From Streptomyces longispororuber (GTDB lineage: Bacteria; Actinomycetota; Actinomycetes; Streptomycetales; Streptomycetaceae), in NCBI RefSeq assembly GCF_014656095.1, contig NZ_BNBT01000020.1, positions 16,097 to 80,096 of the forward strand: a stretch of DNA of 64,000 nt, read 5' to 3'. The notes beneath the pieces are model-generated. The model ran no database searches. It worked only from the letters and a program-made list of their open reading frames with translations, and was not told where the DNA came from. Positions 51,260 to 59,188 of this stretch are shown here, piece after piece. How positions within the stretch are numbered: the stretch's first letter is position 1; each line of letters opens with the position of its first letter. The translations under genes and the position numbers were made by a program.

Positions 51260-51400
51260 GGTGGAACGGGGTCGCGCCCCGGGGCCCGGCTACTGGTGGG
51301 GCTTTGCCCCTGGGCCCCGGGGCTCATATGGGGCTTCGCCCCTTTCCCCCTTTTTGGCGCTTCGCGCCTCGTCCTCAAGCGCCGGACGGGCCGGCACTCC
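51260..51400. repeat. Multi-hairpin intergenic element with the GCGCCGGACGGGC core
   Basis: Between the iron box and the MBL gene lie successive hairpins: GGGCCC/GGGCCC, GGGGCTTCGCCCC and GGCGCTTCGCGCC, ending GTCCTCAAGCGCCGGACGGGCC. This end sequence is a dispersed repeat that I recall from many Streptomyces intergenic regions. It probably also terminates transcription. Confidence 0.65.
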
Positions 51401-51425
51401 CCCGCGCGACCCTCGGATGTGCGGG

Positions 51426-52073
51426 TCAGTGGCCGCGGGCGATCCACTCCTCCACGTGGCCGGCCTCGTCGCCGATCGTCGTGTTGTCGCCGTGGCCGGT
51501 GCGTACGACCGTCTCCGGCGGCAGCGTCAGGAGCCGCTCGCGGATCGACTCGATGATCGTCGGGAAGTCGCTGAAGGACCGGCCGGTGGCGCCCGGGCCG
51601 CCCGCGAACAGCGTGTCCCCGGTGAACACGGTGCCGAGCGCGGGGGCGTAAAGACTGACGGCGCCGCGGCAGTGGCCCGGGGTGTGCAGCACCTTCAACG
51701 TCGCCCCGGCGACGGCCAGTTCCTGCCCGTCGGCCAGGTCGCCGTCCGGCGCGCGGTCGGGGTGGGTCAGCTTCCACAGCTCCAGGTCGTCCGGGTGCAG
51801 CAGGACGGGCGCCCCGGTGCGGTCGGCGAGCGCGGGCGCGGCGTCCACGTGGTCGTCGTGGGCGTGGGTGCACACGATCGCGACGACCCGCCGGCCGCCC
51901 ACGGCCGCCGCGATGGCGTCGGCGTCGTGCGCGGCGTCGACGACGAGGACCTCGCGGTCGTCGCCGACGATCCACACGTTGTTGTCGACGTCCCAGGTGC
52001 CGCCGTCGAGGGAGAACGTGCCGGAGGTGACGAGGTGCTCGACGCGGACCGGGCCCGCCGTCGCGGGGGCCAT
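51426..52073 (-). CDS. Metallo-beta-lactamase-fold hydrolase, MscR partner
   Basis: The 215-residue protein has the MBL metal motif THAHDDHVD (His70, His72, Asp74, His75), further ligands in HTPGHCRGAVSLY and FTGDTLFAG, and a C-terminal RTGHGDNTTIGDE. Its start overlaps the stop of the MscR gene by one base (TGATG). In actinobacteria this gene pair is common; the MBL protein is predicted to hydrolyse the thioester produced by the dehydrogenase (S-formylmycothiol), completing formaldehyde removal. Confidence 0.87.
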   Translation of the reverse strand: MAPATAGPVRVEHLVTSGTFSLDGGTWDVDNNVWIVGDDREVLVVDAAHDADAIAAAVGGRRVVAIVCTHAHDDHVDAAPALADRTGAPVLLHPDDLELWKLTHPDRAPDGDLADGQELAVAGATLKVLHTPGHCRGAVSLYAPALGTVFTGDTLFAGGPGATGRSFSDFPTIIESIRERLLTLPPETVVRTGHGDNTTIGDEAGHVEEWIARGH

Positions 52074-53158
52074 CAGAAGACCACCACCGAGCGCAGCACG
52101 TCGCCGTGGTGCATCCGCTCGAAGGCCTTCTCGACCTCGTCGAGCGCGATGGTCTCGGTCACGAACGCGTCCAGGTCCAGGCGGCCCTGCCGGTACAGGT
52201 CGATGAGCATCGGGAAGTCCCGCGACGGCAGGCAGTCCCCGTACCAGCTCGACTTGAGCGCGCCGCCGCGCCCGAAGACGTCGAGCAGCGGCAGGTCGAT
52301 GCGCATGTCCGGGGTCGGCACGCCCACCAGGACGACCGTGCCCGCGAGATCACGGGCGTAGAAGGACTGCTCGTACGTCTCCGGGCGGCCGACGGCCTCG
52401 ATGACGACGTCGGCGCCGAAGCCGCCGGTGGCCTCCCGGACGGCCTCGACCGGGTCGGTGGAGCGGGAGTTGACGGTGTGCGTGGCGCCGAGGCCGCGGG
52501 CGGTCTCCAGCTTCCGGTCGTCCACGTCGACCGCGATGATCTTCGCGGCGCCGGCGAGGCGCGCGCCCACGACGGCCGCGTTGCCCACGCCGCCGCAGCC
52601 GATGACGGCGACGGAGTCGCCGCGGCCGACGCCACCGGTGTTGATGGCGGCGCCGATGCCCGCCATCACGCCGCAGCCGAGCAGGCCCGCGGCGGCCGGG
52701 GACGCTGCCGGGTCGACCTTGGTGCACTGCCCGGCGGCGACCAGGGTCTTCTCCGCGAACGCGCCGATGCCGAGCGCGGGCGTCAGCTCGGTGCCGTCGG
52801 CGAGGGTCATCTTCTGCCGCGCGTTGTGCGTGTCGAAGCAGTACTGCGGGCGGCCGCGCAGGCAGGCCCGGCACTGGCCGCACACCGCGCGCCAGTTGAG
52901 GACGACGAAGTCACCGGGCGCGACCTCCGTGACGCCCTCCCCCACCGTCTCCACGACACCCGCGGCCTCGTGGCCGAGCAGGAAGGGGAAGTCGTCGTTG
53001 ATACCGCCTTCGCGGTAGTGCAGATCGGTGTGGCAGACCCCGCAGGCCTGGACCTTCACCACGGCTTCGCCCGGCCCCGGGTCCGGCACGGTGACCGTCT
53101 CGATCCGTACCGGTTCGCCCTTCGCGCGTGCGATCACGCCGCGCACTTGCTGCGCCAT
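52073..53158 (-). CDS. mscR: S-(hydroxymethyl)mycothiol dehydrogenase / S-nitrosomycothiol reductase
   Basis: The 361-residue zinc alcohol dehydrogenase carries catalytic-zinc ligands Cys42 ([10 protein letters not shown]) and His63 (GHEAAG), four structural-zinc cysteines 93-107 ([15 protein letters not shown]), and an NAD-binding GCGGVGN. This combination with the TGEGVxxVxPGD pattern is the MscR group, which oxidises the mycothiol adduct of formaldehyde and reduces nitrosomycothiol. The coupled MBL hydrolase downstream supports formaldehyde detoxification. Start codon ATG 53158 precedes [11 protein letters not shown]. Confidence 0.92.
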   Translation of the reverse strand: MAQQVRGVIARAKGEPVRIETVTVPDPGPGEAVVKVQACGVCHTDLHYREGGINDDFPFLLGHEAAGVVETVGEGVTEVAPGDFVVLNWRAVCGQCRACLRGRPQYCFDTHNARQKMTLADGTELTPALGIGAFAEKTLVAAGQCTKVDPAASPAAAGLLGCGVMAGIGAAINTGGVGRGDSVAVIGCGGVGNAAVVGARLAGAAKIIAVDVDDRKLETARGLGATHTVNSRSTDPVEAVREATGGFGADVVIEAVGRPETYEQSFYARDLAGTVVLVGVPTPDMRIDLPLLDVFGRGGALKSSWYGDCLPSRDFPMLIDLYRQGRLDLDAFVTETIALDEVEKAFERMHHGDVLRSVVVF

Positions 53159-53267
53159 GACTCCTCGCCCTTCTGTCGCTGCGTACGTCCGTCCCGCGCG
53201 CTCGCCCCGCCCAGGGCCGAACGCGCCGGTAGGAGGAGCGTACGGCCACCCCGCCTAGGGTGTGCGT

Positions 53268-54092
53268 GTGCCTGTCCTCGCTGCTCAGACCCTGCTGCCG
53301 GTCACCGCGACGCTCGGCGCCGCCCTGCTGGTCCTGCTCGTCGCCGCGGCCGCGACGACTGCCGTGTTCCGGCTCTCGCCGGACGGCTCCCGCGCCCGGG
53401 CCCGCGAGGTCGCGGTGGCCGGGGTCCGGGCGACGGCCCAGCTCGCCGCGGTCTCCCTGCTCATCGGCTGGGTGGTGCGGCACGTCCCGGCCCTGTTCGC
53501 CTTCCTGCTGCTGATGTTCGCCGTGGCGACCAGGACGGCGGGGCGCCGCATCACGCCGAACGGCACCTGGTGGTGGGCGGCGGTGCCCCTGGCCGCGCCC
53601 GTCGCGCCGGTCGTCGCCGCGCTCGCGCTCGCCGGGCTCGTACCGGTACGGGGCATCGCCATGATCCCCGTGACCGGCATCCTCATCGGCGGCGCGCTCA
53701 CCGCCACCGTCCTCGCCGGGCGCCGGGCCCTGGACGAGCTGCGCACCCGGCACGGCGAGTTCGAGGCGGGCCTGGCCCTCGGCCTGCTCCCGCACGACGC
53801 CCGCCTGGAGCTCGTCCGCCCCGCCGCGTCCGACGCCCTGCTGCCCGGGCTCGACCAGACCCGCACCGTCGGGCTCGTCACGCTCCCCGGCGCGTTCGTG
53901 GGCATGCTGCTCGGCGGCGCCTCCCCGGTGCAGGCGGGTGCGGTGCAGCTCTTCGTCCTCGTCGCCCTGATGGCCGTGCAGGCCATCGCCACGGCCGTCA
54001 CCGTGGAGCTGGTCGCCCACGGCAGACTGCACCGCGAGGAGCCGCCGGAGGCCACCGCACCCGGCTCCCCGCGCGCCGCGGCCGGGGCGTAG
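53268..54092 (+). CDS. FetB-like (UPF0014) iron-export ABC permease
   Basis: The 274-residue protein has seven hydrophobic segments. The diagnostic stretch GLDQTRTVGLVTLPGAFVGMLLGGASPVQAGAVQLFVL is the UPF0014/FetB family signature. In E. coli FetB pairs with FetA, an ATPase, to export iron and protect from oxidative stress. No ATPase gene adjoins it. GTG 53268 follows AGGG at 7 bases; GTG 53262 in frame is also possible. It reads toward the peroxidase gene. Confidence 0.85.
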   Translation: MPVLAAQTLLPVTATLGAALLVLLVAAAATTAVFRLSPDGSRARAREVAVAGVRATAQLAAVSLLIGWVVRHVPALFAFLLLMFAVATRTAGRRITPNGTWWWAAVPLAAPVAPVVAALALAGLVPVRGIAMIPVTGILIGGALTATVLAGRRALDELRTRHGEFEAGLALGLLPHDARLELVRPAASDALLPGLDQTRTVGLVTLPGAFVGMLLGGASPVQAGAVQLFVLVALMAVQAIATAVTVELVAHGRLHREEPPEATAPGSPRAAAGA

Positions 54093-54102
54093 GCTCCGCG
54101 GC

Positions 54103-54594
54103 ATGTCTGTCTACGACGCAGTAGAGATCGAGAGCCTCCAGGGCGGCCCGGCGAACCTGGCCCAGTACCGGGGCAAGGCCGTCCTGATCGTCAACGTCGC
54201 CTCCAAGTGCGGCCTCACCCCGCAGTACGCGGGCCTGGAGCGGCTCCAGGAGACCTACGGGCCGCGCGGCTTCACCGTCCTCGGGGTGCCGTGCAACCAG
54301 TTCATGGGGCAGGAGCCCGGCACGTCCGCGGAGATCGCCGAGTTCTGCTCCGCGACGTACGGCGTGACCTTCCCCATGACCGAGAAGGTCGACGTCAACG
54401 GCGACGGCCGCCACCCGCTGTACCAGCGCCTGGTGACCACCGCGGACGCCGAGGGCCACACCGGTGACATCCGGTGGAACTTCGAGAAGTTCCTGATCTC
54501 CGCCGACGGTACGGTCGCGGCCCGCTTCTCGCCGCAGACCGAGCCGGAGTCCCCCGAGGTGGTGGCCGCGATCGAGGCGGCGCTGCCCGCCTGA
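54103..54594 (+). CDS. Glutathione peroxidase family protein (thiol peroxidase)
   Basis: The 163-residue protein has the peroxidatic Cys36 in NVASKCGLTPQYAGLERL, GVPCNQFMGQEPG with a second cysteine, and RWNFEKFLISADG with the active-site tryptophan and asparagine. It is the cysteine type, likely reduced by thioredoxin rather than glutathione (established for most bacterial homologues). ATG 54103 starts 11 bases after the FetB-like stop, so the two may be cotranscribed, linking iron export to peroxide defence. Confidence 0.92.
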   Translation: MSVYDAVEIESLQGGPANLAQYRGKAVLIVNVASKCGLTPQYAGLERLQETYGPRGFTVLGVPCNQFMGQEPGTSAEIAEFCSATYGVTFPMTEKVDVNGDGRHPLYQRLVTTADAEGHTGDIRWNFEKFLISADGTVAARFSPQTEPESPEVVAAIEAALPA

Positions 54595-55015
54595 GGCGCC
54601 TGAGGCGGGAGAGAACCGACCTTCGGCGAATGGCGCCCTGTATGCCCTGAAATGCCATGGTGCAAACTCTTCCCCGGGGCGCGTCCGCCATATATGTGGC
54701 CCTGGATCACGGCGGTTGACCCCGCCGTGGCCCGGCCACCGGCCGCCGCGTTGTACAGGGTATGGAGACCGACGACGCAACCCCCCACGTACTCGCCCAG
54801 CTCGTCGGCGCGTACTGGCTCGACTCCCCCCACCTGCCCCAGCCGCACCGCTGCTGCGCCTCGCACGACACGCCCCTGAACTGCGAGAACGACGACCCCG
54901 GCCCGCCCCGTGGCCGCTCCCGGCCCGCCCGGAAGGCGTGCGCGGCCCGCCGTGCGCGGAGCGCCGTCCGACCCGGGGCCGAGGCACCGCCGACCATTCG
55001 ATAGGTACTTCTCCC
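54595..55015. other. Gene-poor region before the STAS gene
   Basis: About 420 bases without a firm gene. An 80-codon plus-strand frame at 54762-55004 (METDDATPHVLAQLVGAYW, with a run of CCASHDTPLNC) has no usable ribosome site and a Pro/Arg-rich tail; I cannot support it as coding. The lower-G+C part near 54600-54720 may contain the promoter of the STAS gene. Confidence 0.4.
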
Positions 55016-55372
55016 ATGGCGTCGAGCAACCCGTTGACCGTGGACGTCGTCGATGTCCTCGACGCCGTGCTCATCAGGGCGAGCGGCGATCTGGACCTGG
55101 CCACCGTGGACCAGCTCGCCGACGCCCTCGCGCGGACGGAACACCGCGCCTGCGAACTCGACCTGGCCCAAGTGACGTTCGCCGACTCCACCGCGCTGAA
55201 CCTGCTGCTCGCGCACCACCGCCGGGCCACGGCCAAGGGCGGCGTGCTACGCCTCATCGGCGTCTCCGAGCCGCTGCGGGTCATCCTCGACCTCACCGGG
55301 ACCGCGCACCTCTTCCAGCCCGACTACGGCCCCGAGCCCGGCGCCGACTCCGGCCCGGACGCCTCCGGGTGA
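55016..55372 (+). CDS. STAS domain anti-sigma-factor antagonist
   Basis: The 118-residue protein has ASGDLDLATVDQLADALAR and VTFADSTALNLLLAHHRRATAKGGVLRLIG, the SpoIIAA-like fold with Ser58 in ADSTA as the phosphorylation site that a kinase anti-sigma factor would target. The tail ends in a Gly/Asp-rich stretch. No cognate RsbW-like kinase or sigma factor adjoins, so it is an orphan, as is common in streptomycetes. ATG 55016 has a weak ribosome site. Confidence 0.88.
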   Translation: MASSNPLTVDVVDVLDAVLIRASGDLDLATVDQLADALARTEHRACELDLAQVTFADSTALNLLLAHHRRATAKGGVLRLIGVSEPLRVILDLTGTAHLFQPDYGPEPGADSGPDASG

Positions 55373-55376
55373 CTCC

Positions 55377-55399
55377 GGCCCGGCCCCACCGGCCGGGCC
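55377..55399. terminator. Hairpin between the STAS gene and the secreted protein gene
   Basis: GGCCCGGCC-CCACC-GGCCGGGCC forms a perfect 9-bp stem four bases after the STAS stop; the genes converge here. Confidence 0.75.
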
Positions 55400-55430
55400 G
55401 GGGCCCGCCGCGGGGCGCGGCCCGCACCGG

Positions 55431-55895
55431 CTAGTACCAGGCGCCGCACCAGACGTAGGCGCCGGCGCTGTTGACGGTGCAGGTCCTGACCTTCAGGTCC
55501 TTGATCTTCACGTTCGGGTCGGTGTGCAGGCTGGTGTGCACACCGGTGTCGCCGCTGTCCGCGACGGTGTTGAGGGTGCGCGTCACGGGCTTCCAGGTGC
55601 CGCCGCTCAGCCAGGAGTAACCGGCCTCCAGGCGGGCGTCGTTGCCGTCCTTCTTGAGGTCCCACATGTTCCCGTAGACCCCGCCCTTGTCCGCCTCCCA
55701 GTCCACGCGGACGAGGATCCGCGACCCCTGGGTGCCGTCGTGCGGGCTGAGGACGGTCCGGTTCCCGGCGTACTGGACCTCGCCGGCGACCCAGTGCTCG
55801 GGCGCGGCCGACGCGGGCGCGACCGCGGTCACCGTGGCGAGCGCGGCTCCGGCCAGCGGTACGAGGACACGCGTGGACACCTTGGTGAACTGCAC
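55431..55895 (-). CDS. Secreted protein of unknown function
   Basis: The 154-residue pre-protein starts from GTG 55895 (MQFTKVSTRVLVPLAGAALATVTAVAPASA), a Sec signal peptide with cleavage near residue 30. The mature part (HWVAGEVQYAGNRTV, VRVDWEADKGGVYGNMWDLKKDGNDARLEAGYSW) is beta-rich with two cysteines near the C-terminus (RTCTVNSAGAYVWCGAWY), which may form a disulfide. AAGGGGGAG precedes the start. I do not recognise a family; it is distinct from the I36 proteins. Confidence 0.8.
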   Translation of the reverse strand: MQFTKVSTRVLVPLAGAALATVTAVAPASAAPEHWVAGEVQYAGNRTVLSPHDGTQGSRILVRVDWEADKGGVYGNMWDLKKDGNDARLEAGYSWLSGGTWKPVTRTLNTVADSGDTGVHTSLHTDPNVKIKDLKVRTCTVNSAGAYVWCGAWY

Positions 55896-56095
55896 AACTC
55901 CCCCTTCTGTGCCCGCGTCGCGGGGCGCGGCTCCGCCCCGGGCCACGGGCTCGGTGATCAGGCGGCCCACCCAAACACGCCGCCGCGGGGCTTGTCATCG
56001 GCTCCAGGGGGTGCCGCCCCTGCCGCGGGTGGCGTTCTCGCCATATAGGGGTCGGGGCGGGGTCCGGGGCACCGAGGCGGCTCCGGCGCCGCGCC

Positions 56096-56740
56096 CTACG
56101 ACACCTCGTACGGCCGGTAGACGCACGCCGCCAGCGGGGCCCGGAGCGTCCAGCCCAGCGTCTCGTACAGGGCGCGCCCCTCGTCGGTCGCACCCAGGAC
56201 GCCCCGGCGGGCACCGCGCGCCAGCGCGTCCTGCGCGAGGGCGCGCATCACGTAGCCGCCGAGGCCGCGGCGGCGGTGCGCCGGGTCGGTGACGACGCGG
56301 TCCACGACGGCCGCCTCGCCCAGGACGGCCATCTGCCCCTGGGCGGCGAGCGCACCCGCCCCGTCGCGCACGCGCAGGAAGGTGACGCCGTCGCGGGTCT
56401 CGGTCGCGGGCGTGTAGCCGTCCGGCAGCGCCGGGGCCGTCGGCCGGAAGTCCACGGCCATCAGGTAGCCGGACTCCTCCTTGTCGACCACCCACCCCTC
56501 CGGCAGCCACGGCTCGACACCCTCCGGTTCCGCGGGCACCTTCAGCCAGGTGTCCGGCACGCTCACCGAGGCGGCCGCCGCGCGCACGGCGGACTCGGTG
56601 GCGTGCGGCAGCACATGGCGCCCCACCTGGCCGGGGCCGCGCACGTCGAGGTACACCCCCCAGGGCCGTACCAGCGGTTGCGGCGTACGCCGCGACACGG
56701 CCCAGCCCGCCGCCCAGGTCCTGACAAGTTCCGCCACCAT
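56096..56740 (-). CDS. GNAT family acetyltransferase
   Basis: The 214-residue protein has a long N-terminal region with WGVYLDVRGPGQVGRHVL and a GNAT core with VVDRVVTDPAHRRRGLGGYVMRALAQDAL (RRRGLGG) and ALYETLGWTLRAPLAACV. GGAGG precedes ATG 56740. Arrangement resembles the GNAT proteins with an added N-terminal half that may bind the acceptor. Substrate unknown. Confidence 0.85.
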   Translation of the reverse strand: MVAELVRTWAAGWAVSRRTPQPLVRPWGVYLDVRGPGQVGRHVLPHATESAVRAAAASVSVPDTWLKVPAEPEGVEPWLPEGWVVDKEESGYLMAVDFRPTAPALPDGYTPATETRDGVTFLRVRDGAGALAAQGQMAVLGEAAVVDRVVTDPAHRRRGLGGYVMRALAQDALARGARRGVLGATDEGRALYETLGWTLRAPLAACVYRPYEVS

Positions 56741-57029
56741 GCGGTCCTCCAGAGGTGTCGTCGTGTGCGCGCGTTCCGCGCTGCGCGGTCGCACCTTGCG
56801 CTGCGCTTGTGCAGTAAAACGCACACTAGACCAAAATATTGCTCGCGTGGAGGGGTTTTCCTACCGCCGGAGCGCAGGGAGAAGGGCCGCAATGGCCGTC
56901 CCAGCAGGCGCGGTTGCGGCATCGCCGCCCGGCGGAGGAGAGGCCCGCGGAGGTCGCGGCGGTATCGGCAGAGGTCGCGGCGGCGTCGGTGGGGGCAGCC
57001 GCCGGGGCGTCAGTACAGGGCCGGGGGCG

Positions 57030-57623
57030 TCAGTACAGGCTGGAGAAGAGCACGACGACCATCTGCGCGGGTTCGTCGCCGTCGTTGCGGAAGGTGTGCG
57101 GGTGACCGGCGGCCCACTGGAGGCAGTCCCCCGCACGCAGGACGTGGTCGATGCCGTGGTACCGGGCCACGAGCGTGCCCCGGGTGACCATGACCAGGTC
57201 GGTCCCCTCGTGCTGGAGGTCCTCGGTCAGACCGCTGTGCGGCGCGAAGTCCCCGGTGACGACCTGGTAGCCCAGCTCCGACGCCCGCAGCAGCCGGTAG
57301 ACGACGCCGGGGGCGCGTTCGAAGGTCTCCTGCTCCTCCCTCGGGTACAGCGAGGGCGTCGCACGGCCGCGCGAGAAGCCGAGGAAGGAGCCGACGTCGT
57401 GGCCGAACACCTTGGCCAGGCGCCCGAGCCGCTCCAGGGCGATGTCGGTCTCACCGCGCTCCAGGGCGGCCAGGAAGGACACGGACAGGCCGCACTCGGC
57501 GGCCACTTGGCGCAGCGACATGCCCCGCTGCGTGCGCAGCCGGTGCAGCACCTCGCCGGGCGGCGGGAAGCCCAGCTCCGGATCCCTGGTGGTCGTGCGG
57601 GGCGAGGGGTCCGGAGCAGCCAT
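57030..57623 (-). CDS. XRE-cupin transcriptional regulator
   Basis: The 197-residue protein has an XRE-type helix-turn-helix (MSLRQVAAECGLSVSFLAALERGETDIALERLGRLAKVFG, residues about 35-75) and a C-terminal cupin (HEGTDLVMVTRGTLVARYHGIDHVLRAGDCLQWAAGHPHTFRN). Such regulators control amino-acid, polyamine or sugar metabolism genes. No target adjoins. The 205-base region upstream of the GNAT contains only short GC-rich repeats. Confidence 0.9.
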   Translation of the reverse strand: MAAPDPSPRTTTRDPELGFPPPGEVLHRLRTQRGMSLRQVAAECGLSVSFLAALERGETDIALERLGRLAKVFGHDVGSFLGFSRGRATPSLYPREEQETFERAPGVVYRLLRASELGYQVVTGDFAPHSGLTEDLQHEGTDLVMVTRGTLVARYHGIDHVLRAGDCLQWAAGHPHTFRNDGDEPAQMVVVLFSSLY

Positions 57624-57646
57624 GCCCGCATCCTATGGCCGTCGCG

Positions 57647-58117
57647 TCAGCGCGCGGGGCCCCGCCCGCCCTCGCCGGGCGGGGTGCCGCAGCTCGGGCC
57701 GCCGGGCCCGTCGAACTGCACCGAGCTGAAGAAGTCCTGGTAGGCGGGGAAGAAGTTGCCCTTGCCGGTCGGGCCGGAGGACGTGACGGCCGTACAGCCG
57801 GAGTACTGCGCCTCGGACCAGAGGTAGATGGTGGAGGCTGTGCGGTTCCAGTCGGACTTGGACCGGTCGTCCATGCCGAGTGCCGCGAGGTCGGGGGTGT
57901 TGCCCCGGAGCGTGACCATGTCGCCCGAGCCGTCGAGGCCCGAGAACATGCAGTAGTAGCCGTCGGGGCACCGGTCGTACCCGTCGGCCTCGGGTGCCGT
58001 GGCCGCCGTGGCGGAGCCCGCGGGGCCCGCGGTGGCCGGTACCAGGGTGGCGGCCGCGGCGGCCACCGCCGCGACCAGCACGGGAAGCCGCTTCCTCGAT
58101 GCTCTTGCCTTGCGCAT
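57647..58117 (-). CDS. Secreted I36-type small protein
   Basis: The 156-residue pre-protein has a Sec signal (LPVLVAAVAAAAATLVPATAGPAGSA, cleavage near residue 38). The mature region DRCPDGYYCMFSGLDGSGDMVTLRGN and later CTAV...SCGTPPG show the I36/crystallin-like cysteine and glycine spacing. AAGGCGG precedes ATG 58117. It converges with nothing; it lies on the same strand as, and 23 bases after, the XRE-cupin start region. Confidence 0.85.
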   Translation of the reverse strand: MRKARASRKRLPVLVAAVAAAAATLVPATAGPAGSATAATAPEADGYDRCPDGYYCMFSGLDGSGDMVTLRGNTPDLAALGMDDRSKSDWNRTASTIYLWSEAQYSGCTAVTSSGPTGKGNFFPAYQDFFSSVQFDGPGGPSCGTPPGEGGRGPAR

Positions 58118-58327
58118 GCTGTTCCGCCTTCGCTGTCGGGGCCCACCAGGTCCGCGGGCTGCGGCCACCGGGTCGGCGGCGCGCGGGCCGGTACGTCGTC
58201 CCAGGCTGGTCGACCCGCCGGGCGCGCCGCGATCCCCCACAGGAGCGGCGCACGTCCGGCGCGCCCACGGCGCGCAGGGCGCGCGGGCGCGGTCCGGCAG
58301 CGTGCCCGGCGGCGTGTCCTGCGTGGT

Positions 58328-59077
58328 TCAGGGCCGCCGCTGGTGCGTGCCGGGGGTGTAGCCGAAGAAGCGCCGGAAGACGTCGATGAAGGCGCTCGTC
58401 GAGGACCAGCCGCAGCGGTGCGCCACCACGGTGACAGGGGTGTCCTCGGCGAGCATCCGCAGCGCGTGGTAGAGCCGCGACTGGGTGCGCCACTGCGGGA
58501 AGGTCATGCCGAGTTCGGCGCGGAACAGGCGGCTGAGCGTACGCTCCCCGACGCCGGTGGCGGCGCCGAGCTCGGCCAGGGTGCGCGGCTCGGCGGGGTG
58601 GTCGTGGACGAGCGCGCAGACCGCCGCGAGGCGCGGGTCCTCCGGCGTGGGCAGGCGCACGGGCTGCTGCGGGGAGGCGCGTAACTGGTCGCGCAGTACG
58701 GCCCGCAGGCGGCTCCGCTCCGGGCCTGCGTCCTTCGGCCCGCGGGCGTACTCGATGATCAGCTCGCGCAGCAGCGGGCTGACCGCGAGGACGGTCGGCT
58801 CGTCAAGGCCCAGCGGGTTGTCGTCGGCGGGCAGGCCGACGAAGTACATCTCCAGGTGCCCGTACGCCCGGTGCGAGTGGACGGTGCCCGCGGGCACCCA
58901 GATGGCGCGGGTGCCGGGCGCGCACCACGTACCGGCGTCCGTCGTGACCGCCACGACGCCGGACCCCGCGTAGGCGATCTGGTGGTCGTCGTGGCGGTGC
59001 GCGTCGATGCGGTCGCCGGGGCCGAGGACCCGGACGTGGGTGGGGGCGACGGGGGTGTGGCGGATGGGTTCCGGCAT
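58328..59077 (-). CDS. AraC family regulator with cupin sensor
   Basis: The 249-residue protein starts MPEPIRHTPVAPTHVRVL and has a cupin (RHDDHQIAYAGSGVVAV, WVPAGTVHSHRAYGH) plus an AraC domain (RTLAELGAATGVGERTLSRLFRAELGMTFPQWRTQSRL, AHRCGWSSTSAFIDVFRRFFG). It is divergent from an Fsr-like MFS exporter with 111 bases between the start codons, so it probably activates or represses that gene. Confidence 0.9.
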   Translation of the reverse strand: MPEPIRHTPVAPTHVRVLGPGDRIDAHRHDDHQIAYAGSGVVAVTTDAGTWCAPGTRAIWVPAGTVHSHRAYGHLEMYFVGLPADDNPLGLDEPTVLAVSPLLRELIIEYARGPKDAGPERSRLRAVLRDQLRASPQQPVRLPTPEDPRLAAVCALVHDHPAEPRTLAELGAATGVGERTLSRLFRAELGMTFPQWRTQSRLYHALRMLAEDTPVTVVAHRCGWSSTSAFIDVFRRFFGYTPGTHQRRP

Positions 59078-59188
59078 GCGTGCGCGGGGCTCACTGGACG
59101 GCGGCGGAAGCTGGCGGGTTTCCGTCAGACCTTGGCACTTTATCGGAAGCCCGACAGCCGCCGGGTGGCGACGATCGCATACGTGTCC

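Noticed and set aside
54762..55004. 80-codon frame with CCASHDTPLNC
   Set aside because: No ribosome site, Pro/Arg-rich tail and no conserved features; not enough support for a gene call.
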